DNA of 18,630 nt. Origin: 38-11 sp927435965 (lineage in GTDB: Bacteria > Bacillota > Clostridia > Tissierellales > Dethiosulfatibacteraceae). Location of the stretch: the NCBI GenBank assembly GCA_927435965.1, contig CAKMKB010000234.1, positions 1-18,630 on the forward strand, given 5' to 3'. The translations under genes were made by a program, and so were the position numbers. The notes below the pieces were generated by a model that saw only the letters and a program-made list of their open reading frames with translations, was not told the origin of the DNA and ran no database searches. Below are positions 13,638 through 18,630 of this stretch, in pieces (position 1 is the first letter of the stretch; every line of letters starts with the position of its first letter).

Positions 13638-14579
13638 ATGTACCCAATAAAGTTTAAAAGCATATACAAAGAGAAAATCTGGGGCGGAGAGAGACTGGCA
13701 TCTTTTAGAGATGACCTGCCAGAAAATATAAAGATTGGTGAGAGCTGGGACATCGCATGTCATGAATATGCAATCAGTGTAGTTGACAACGGTGTTTTTA
13801 AGGGAAAAACCCTTCAAGAATTGATTGACGAATATGGACATAAGCTAATGGGAGCAAAAGTAGATACAAGCTGGTTTCCATTGAGCATCAAAATCATTAC
13901 AACAGATGAGAAGCTGTCAATACAGGTGCATCCATCAGAAGAGTATGCAAGAAAAATGGGATTGAGTGGTGGTCGGACTGAGGCTTGGTATGTAATAGAT
14001 GCTGATCCTGAAGCTTTTCTGTATCTGGGAATCAAGGACTGCACAAAAGAACAGTTCAAGGAAGCCCTTGAAAATGATCATTACGAAGATTGTATCAATA
14101 AGGTTTACATCAAGCCAGGAGACATGTTTTATGTCAAGAGTGGACTTCTCCATGCAATCGGTGAGAATATTACCCTTCTTGAAATCCATCAGAATGTAGA
14201 AAAAGAGTTTAGAATATTTGATTACAATAGAGGCAGAGAACTGGATCTGATTCAGGCTTATGAAGTTTTGGACTTTGATGGCAAGGATATTGAGAGCGAT
14301 TATATGCTGCTAACACATAAAGGCAACCAAATAAAAGAGTACAATCTACCGGCGAATTTCAACATTGAGGTCTACGAAGTGCAGGATTCTCTCTATCAGA
14401 CATCGGACAGGAACAGATTCCATATTTTCACCTGTGTGGCAGGAGAAGGAGAAATTCTTTATGGTACAGACAAGCGTGAAAAGATTAGAAAGGGTGACTC
14501 ATACCTCATACCAGCCGTAATGGGACCCTACGAGTTGGAAGGAAAGATGACCCTCGTCAAGAGCTATGTTGCCATTTGA
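13638..14579 (+). CDS. manA: Mannose-6-phosphate isomerase, class I
   Basis: The enzyme interconverts mannose-6-phosphate and fructose-6-phosphate, linking mannose use and mannosyl-precursor synthesis to glycolysis. At 313 residues it is the short Firmicutes form. The cupin core shows IWGG (14-17), the zinc-site stretch QVHPSEEYA (96-104) with H98, TEAWY (114-118) with E115, and LLHAIG (170-175) with H172. A second cupin-like half follows. TTGGAGGAG lies about 8 bases before the ATG. Its last 14 bases overlap the start of cysQ, so the two are likely one operon. Fructose-6-phosphate is also the product of the Fbp reaction upstream, but the genes are far apart and not linked in transcription. 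Confidence 0.95.
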   Translation: MYPIKFKSIYKEKIWGGERLASFRDDLPENIKIGESWDIACHEYAISVVDNGVFKGKTLQELIDEYGHKLMGAKVDTSWFPLSIKIITTDEKLSIQVHPSEEYARKMGLSGGRTEAWYVIDADPEAFLYLGIKDCTKEQFKEALENDHYEDCINKVYIKPGDMFYVKSGLLHAIGENITLLEIHQNVEKEFRIFDYNRGRELDLIQAYEVLDFDGKDIESDYMLLTHKGNQIKEYNLPANFNIEVYEVQDSLYQTSDRNRFHIFTCVAGEGEILYGTDKREKIRKGDSYLIPAVMGPYELEGKMTLVKSYVAI

Positions 14580-15381
14580 GAATCAACACTTGAAAATGAT
14601 TGAAAATGCAATCAATATTGCTTTCGAGGCAGGGAACATTATACTGGACATATACAATACCGATTTCAATGTTGAGTATAAGGAAGACAATTCGCCATTG
14701 ACAAAAGCAGACAATCTGGCAAATGACCATATCGTCAATGCCTTGAAGATTGATTACCCAAACATAGCGATTCTGGCTGAGGAATCAGCTGATGATTTGA
14801 ATAGGCTTGACAGCGATTATTGCTGGATAGTGGATCCCCTTGATGGGACAAAAGAGTTCGTTAAAAGAAATGGTGAGTTTTCTGTCAATATTGCCCTCGC
14901 TTTTAAGAATAGATCTATTTTAGGTGTTATCTATATCCCGGTGAGGGATGAGATTTACTATGCCTATCAAGGACAGGGAGCCTATTTTATAGAGAGTTTT
15001 TCCTCACACAGGGATATCAGTAAAGCCATCAGAATACACGTCTCATCAAAAACTGAAAAATTGATAATGCTACACAGTAGATCTCATCAATACCCTATAA
15101 CAGACCGTCTCGTTGAGATGAATGAAGAAAAAATCGGAGAGATCGTGAGAGCCGGCTCCTCTATCAAGGGATGCCTCATAGCAAAGGGAGAGGCAGATGT
15201 CTACTATCGTTTCGGATTGACAATGGAGTGGGATACCGCCGCCATGCAGTGCATCATCGAAGAGGCTGGTGGAATACTGAGGCAAATGGATGACACAGAG
15301 ATGACTTACAACAGAAAAGACAGCACCAACCATAAGGGATTTTATATACTCAATCGCTTGGAAAACAAGCTGATGATTTAG
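14566..15381 (+). CDS. cysQ: 3'(2'),5'-bisphosphate nucleotidase CysQ, inositol monophosphatase family
   Basis: A 271-residue, Mg-dependent, Li-sensitive-type phosphatase that most likely converts 3'-phosphoadenosine-5'-phosphate (PAP) to AMP and so clears the by-product of sulfate activation or acyl-carrier-protein activation. Family motifs are the metal-binding AEES (71-74), DPLDGTKEF (90-98) and EWDTAA (221-226), all intact. DGTKEF is the CysQ-type form of the motif, which favours it over a plain inositol phosphatase. The start at 14566 overlaps the end of manA by 14 bases and has only a weak ribosome site, so it may depend on coupling. ATG 14596 in the same frame is an alternative. A terminator follows the stop. 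Confidence 0.9.
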   Translation: MLPFENQHLKMIENAINIAFEAGNIILDIYNTDFNVEYKEDNSPLTKADNLANDHIVNALKIDYPNIAILAEESADDLNRLDSDYCWIVDPLDGTKEFVKRNGEFSVNIALAFKNRSILGVIYIPVRDEIYYAYQGQGAYFIESFSSHRDISKAIRIHVSSKTEKLIMLHSRSHQYPITDRLVEMNEEKIGEIVRAGSSIKGCLIAKGEADVYYRFGLTMEWDTAAMQCIIEEAGGILRQMDDTEMTYNRKDSTNHKGFYILNRLENKLMI

Positions 15382-15398
15382 TGAGAAAATAAGAGTGC

Positions 15399-15429
15399 AA
15401 ACAATCGGTTTAATACCGGTTGTTTTTTT
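15399..15429 (+). terminator. Terminator of manA-cysQ
   Basis: AAACAATCGGT (15399-15409) and ACCGGTTGTTT (15415-15425) form 11 pairs with one G-T and a TTAAT loop, followed by seven T residues. Confidence 0.94.
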
Positions 15430-15520
15430 ATTGAGTAAATGATATATATTATCAAAAGAAAATTATTAGCAAAAACATCTGAAAATCATTAAATGTAATT
15501 AAAATGTAACTGCTAAAGTA

Positions 15521-15526
15521 TATAAT
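15521..15526 (+). promoter_or_regulatory. Possible -10 element of the surface-protein gene
   Basis: TATAAT about 80 bases before the ATG, in very AT-rich DNA. No convincing -35 is present. The leader ends in a strong ribosome site (CAGGAGGTG at 15592-15600). Confidence 0.35.
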
Positions 15527-15606
15527 ATTTTATAGACTTTAAATTTGATAACAAAAAAGACAGCTAAACTAGGTAAAAGATAGATATTACACAGGAGGTG
15601 TAAAAA

Positions 15607-18507
15607 ATGAAAACGAACAAAAAAATGTTGGCATTGCTGATGGTTTTTGCTTTGCTTTTCACTTCGAATTTGTCAGCTTTTGCAGATTACAATCTCACGC
15701 CAACACTCAACTACACATCAGACTCTGCGGTGCTTGACACTTCAGGTTCTTCGACGAACGGATTGACAGAAGTCAGATTGGTATGGGTTGAAGACAATAC
15801 GCTGTATCTTGGAATCATTGCTGATCTCAAGGATGTTACCGAAATTATTTATAACGGAACATCTCTGGGTAATTTTGATGTGGATTCAGCAGAGGATCCA
15901 TCAGTGGATCTAGTTGTCAACGGAACATCATATACAATCAATGATCCAACCCCACCTAAGAAAGACGGTTATTATTGGCTGGTTGCAAGCTTTGATCTCG
16001 GTGGACTTCAATTGACCAGTCCATTTACGCTAAGTATTCTAACAGAAGCAACAGGCGGACACGGAATTGATGGCGTTACGATTGACATACTAAACGGATA
16101 CATCATCAATTATTACATATTGGATACCACAACAAAAGTTCCAGGCATAGATCCAAACCCAGTACTAGTCTATACTGTCTCGACAGGAATGGTAGATCTA
16201 CCACCCCATCCGACAGCACCGGACTATAAACTGGCACCAAATCAACCGACACAAATCAATGTAACAGGCGAAAATGACTCGATCAATATCTATTATGTAT
16301 ATGATACCTATGGTTATACCATAGAGTATTACTATGATAATAGTATTGACAACAGCAAGACGGTCAATGACACGGCATTGCTTGGAAGTCAGATTAATAC
16401 TTATCCTAATAAAAACATAACCGGGTATAAGTTGGATAAGGTAGAAACCCTGCCTTTGACAATTACCAATAACCCGGCTAACAACGTGCTTAGAGTATAC
16501 TATGTGAAGGATACCTTTGGTTACTCTGTAGAGTATTATTATGATAATATTATCCATAATGACAAGACAGAGACAGGCACTGCGTTGTTTGAAGATGAAA
16601 TCGAAACCTACACTGATAAACCGATTGATGGTTATAAATTTGATTCAACAAACAATCTACCATTGACGATTACCGCCGATGAAGATGCCAATGTCATCGA
16701 AGTTTATTATGTAAAGGACAGCTTCGGTTATACCATCGAGTACTACTATGACAATATTATCGACAATGACAAGACAGAGACAGGCACTGCATTGTTTGGC
16801 GATGAGATTACAACCTACACCGATAAACCAATTGACGGCTATAAACTGGATCAAGTACTTACAATACCTATGACCATTACATCCAATCCTGCAAACAATG
16901 TTTTGAGGATTTACTACGGTAAAGACAACTTTGGATATAGCGTAGAGTATTACTATGAAGGAGATATTGACAGCGATAAAACTGAAGTCGGTTCAGCAGA
17001 ACTTGGCAGTCAAGTCACAACCTATACAGACAAGGTAATTGATGGATACAAGCTAGATAAGGAAGAAAATTTACCTTTGACCATCACATCAACATCATCA
17101 GACAATGTCATCAAGGTCTTCTACATAAAAGACAATTTTAATTATAGTGTTGAATACTATTATGATGGCAATATCGATGTTGACAAGACAGAGACAGACT
17201 CAGCATTGTTTGACGATGAGATCACAACCTATACAGATAAAGTGATAGACGGATACAAATTAGATTCCACAAACAATCTACCGTTAACAATTACTTCAGA
17301 TGAGGATGCCAATGTCATCGAAGTCTACTATGTGAAAGACAGTTTCGACTATACTATCGAATACTACTATGATGATATAATAGACAATGACAAGACGGAG
17401 ACAGGAACAGCGTTGTTCGGTGATGAAATAAATACCTATCCGGACAAAAACATCAATGGTTATAAAGTGGATTACACAGATGGCTTGCCTTTGACTATCA
17501 CATCAGATGAGGATGCAAATGTGATTAAGGTCTTCTATGTTCCAACAGACGGTTACTATTATACAGTATACTATCTGGAGCAGGGCACAGAAACACAATT
17601 GGCAACACCTAAAGTTGTAGATGAACAAGTCTTTGGTACAATCATACCAGAATCAGCCATAGCCATAACCGGCTATACGGCTGTTCCTCCAACGCAACAG
17701 AGTGTCACCATAGATAATGAGGAAGACAACGAGATTACTTTCTACTATACAGCCAATCCATACAATGTATACTATATGGCGAATGGTGGAACAGGAACCA
17801 TGACAGATTTGATGAACCCATACACCTATATGGATACAGTAACAGTGATGTCTAATGGATTCACAAGATCCGGTTACAATTTTAACGGTTTTAACACAAT
17901 GGCAGATGGTTCCGGTACAGCAAGAGTAGCGGGAGCAACCTTCAATATGCCAGCCGCAGACGTCACACTATATGCACAATGGTCACGGATTCCAAGCTCT
18001 ACAAACTACTCTATGAGCTTGACCAAGACAGCCGACGTATCTACAGTAGATGTGGGAGATACTATCACCTATACAATCGTACTTAGAAATACCGGCGATG
18101 GCACTTTGACCAATGTAACAGTTACCGATCCTCTAGTTGGGTTTAGCGAGGTTGTCTCATCACTAGCACCTGGTGCTACTAGAACATTCACAGTTACGTA
18201 CATACCTCAAGTGGCTGGTACGCTAACAAATAACGCAACCGCAACTGACAACCAGGCACCATTTGTATCAACATCAGAGACAGTGACTGTTGTTGAACCG
18301 ATTGAGGAAATAGTAATTGAAGAACCAGAAGTCCCGCTTGACATTCCGGAAGTAGAAGAACCAGAACCAGAACCAGAGGAGATTGTAATAATAGAAGAAG
18401 AAACACCATTAGCGATTCCGGATACAGGCGTTGATCCAACGATGTTCATGTATGGAGCAGGAGCCTTGTTGTCACTTCTGGGAGTATTCATGAAAAGAAG
18501 ATTCTAA
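15607..18507 (+). CDS. Large secreted repeat protein with sortase-like C-terminal signal
   Basis: A 966-residue, apparently Cys-free cell-surface protein. The signal peptide runs to about residue 26 (cut after AFA). An N-terminal domain of unknown type spans 27-165, and a degenerate repeat spans about 165-234. Six 69-residue repeats at exact spacing start at 235, 304, 373, 442, 511 and 580, each beginning (Y/F)xY(T/S)(I/V)EYYY and resembling MucBP modules. A MucBP-like unit (649-717), a Listeria-Bacteroides repeat (719-792, ending LYAQW), a DUF11-like Ig fold (800-895) and a Pro/Glu-rich stalk (897-936) follow. The end is IPDTG (937-941), a hydrophobic span and KRRF, which is the layout of an LPXTG-type wall-sorting signal. 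Adhesion or matrix binding is the likely role. CAGGAGGTG lies before the ATG. The gene ends inside the terminal palindrome. Confidence 0.9.
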   Translation: MKTNKKMLALLMVFALLFTSNLSAFADYNLTPTLNYTSDSAVLDTSGSSTNGLTEVRLVWVEDNTLYLGIIADLKDVTEIIYNGTSLGNFDVDSAEDPSVDLVVNGTSYTINDPTPPKKDGYYWLVASFDLGGLQLTSPFTLSILTEATGGHGIDGVTIDILNGYIINYYILDTTTKVPGIDPNPVLVYTVSTGMVDLPPHPTAPDYKLAPNQPTQINVTGENDSINIYYVYDTYGYTIEYYYDNSIDNSKTVNDTALLGSQINTYPNKNITGYKLDKVETLPLTITNNPANNVLRVYYVKDTFGYSVEYYYDNIIHNDKTETGTALFEDEIETYTDKPIDGYKFDSTNNLPLTITADEDANVIEVYYVKDSFGYTIEYYYDNIIDNDKTETGTALFGDEITTYTDKPIDGYKLDQVLTIPMTITSNPANNVLRIYYGKDNFGYSVEYYYEGDIDSDKTEVGSAELGSQVTTYTDKVIDGYKLDKEENLPLTITSTSSDNVIKVFYIKDNFNYSVEYYYDGNIDVDKTETDSALFDDEITTYTDKVIDGYKLDSTNNLPLTITSDEDANVIEVYYVKDSFDYTIEYYYDDIIDNDKTETGTALFGDEINTYPDKNINGYKVDYTDGLPLTITSDEDANVIKVFYVPTDGYYYTVYYLEQGTETQLATPKVVDEQVFGTIIPESAIAITGYTAVPPTQQSVTIDNEEDNEITFYYTANPYNVYYMANGGTGTMTDLMNPYTYMDTVTVMSNGFTRSGYNFNGFNTMADGSGTARVAGATFNMPAADVTLYAQWSRIPSSTNYSMSLTKTADVSTVDVGDTITYTIVLRNTGDGTLTNVTVTDPLVGFSEVVSSLAPGATRTFTVTYIPQVAGTLTNNATATDNQAPFVSTSETVTVVEPIEEIVIEEPEVPLDIPEVEEPEPEPEEIVIIEEETPLAIPDTGVDPTMFMYGAGALLSLLGVFMKRRF
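16309..17550 (+). repeat. Six tandem 207-base coding repeats
   Basis: Units start at 16309, 16516, 16723, 16930, 17137 and 17344, each exactly 207 bases (69 codons). Units 2, 3 and 6 share the longest near-identical stretches (around the DNDKTETGTALFGDE segment). Length is kept perfectly while codons vary, which suggests old duplication with selection on domain size. The array could recombine and collapse in assemblies. Confidence 0.95.
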
Positions 18508-18630
18508 TTAGACAACTTTCTAGAAAAAATATGAAATAAAAAAAGAAGTCAGTCAAGCTAGCTTGACTGACTTCTTTTTTTATTTCATATTTTTTCTAGA
18601 AAGTTGTCTAATTAGAATCTTCTTTTCATG
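18489..18630. repeat. Perfect 142-base palindrome at the window end
   Basis: Bases 18489-18559 and 18560-18630 are exact reverse complements with no loop, centred on AAGCT|AGCTT. The left arm contains the last six codons of the surface protein and its downstream sequence. The right arm repeats them on the other strand to the final base. It is either a contig-end fold-back or the start of an inverted duplication. Confidence 0.97.
18538..18581. terminator. Bidirectional terminator at the palindrome core
   Basis: A GC-containing stem from GAAGTCAGTCAAGC to GCTTGACTGACTTC is flanked by seven A and seven T residues. It would stop transcription from either side. It lies 30 bases after the surface-protein stop and is probably the real terminator around which the larger palindrome is built. 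Confidence 0.8.

Noticed and set aside
16309..17550. CRISPR-like repeat array
   Set aside because: Units are 207 bases, coding and in frame, with no short repeat and spacer alternation.
18207..18491. Reverse-strand open frame rich in Ser/Gly
   Set aside because: It is the complement of the Pro/Glu-rich stalk of the surface protein. The simple codon pattern produces the open frame.

Overview
The window looks like a chromosomal piece of a low-GC, Gram-positive anaerobe of the Clostridia. The evidence is strong AGGAGG-type ribosome sites, many hairpin-plus-T-run terminators, a class III fructose-1,6-bisphosphatase, hemerythrin and OFA-transporter genes, lipoproteins, and a large surface protein with a sortase-like tail. 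The genus cannot be fixed from sequence alone. No rRNA, tRNA, insertion sequence, phage gene or CRISPR array was seen.

Layout. 1-236: unassigned sequence before the first gene. 237-1100 (+): a QueG-like double 4Fe-4S protein with an odd start region. 1139-1897 (-): a coiled-coil lipoprotein. 2006-2155 (-): a 49-residue protein resembling small clostridial spore-surface/DUF3787 proteins. 2309-2770 (+): a YbaK/EbsC deacylase. 2853-4802 (+): Fbp. 4803-5212: a long leader with a good promoter and several hairpins. 5213-6511 (+): an OFA-type MFS transporter. 6610-9090 (+): a Cache-PAS-GGDEF-HD-GYP c-di-GMP enzyme. 9076-9429 (-): a cytochrome b5-like lipoprotein whose 3' end overlaps the previous gene. 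9610-11166 (+): an ABC-F ATPase. 11176-12156 (-): an internally duplicated membrane protein. 12280-13463 (-): a two-gene operon of an unrecognised protein and a hemerythrin. 13638-15381 (+): manA and cysQ, overlapping. 15607-18507 (+): a 966-residue repeat-rich surface protein. 18489-18630: a perfect 142-base palindrome running to the last base.

How the genes fit together. Most are separate transcription units with their own promoter and terminator. The coupled pairs are the hemerythrin operon (ATGA overlap) and manA-cysQ (14-base overlap). Two minus-strand genes, the 49-residue protein and the b5-like lipoprotein, share one promoter design: a consensus-type -35 inside a Fur-like 7-1-7 palindrome, a 17-base spacer and TATAAT. 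This suggests a small iron-responsive set. The hemerythrin operon has a perfect GTAAC-N4-GTTAC palindrome centred near -41.5 of its likely start, which fits activation by a Crp/Fnr-type regulator.

The points most worth following are those two regulatory patterns, the unknown protein paired with hemerythrin, the OFA leader, the 69-residue repeats of the surface protein, and the terminal palindrome. The palindrome is probably a contig-end effect, but could be a true inverted duplication.
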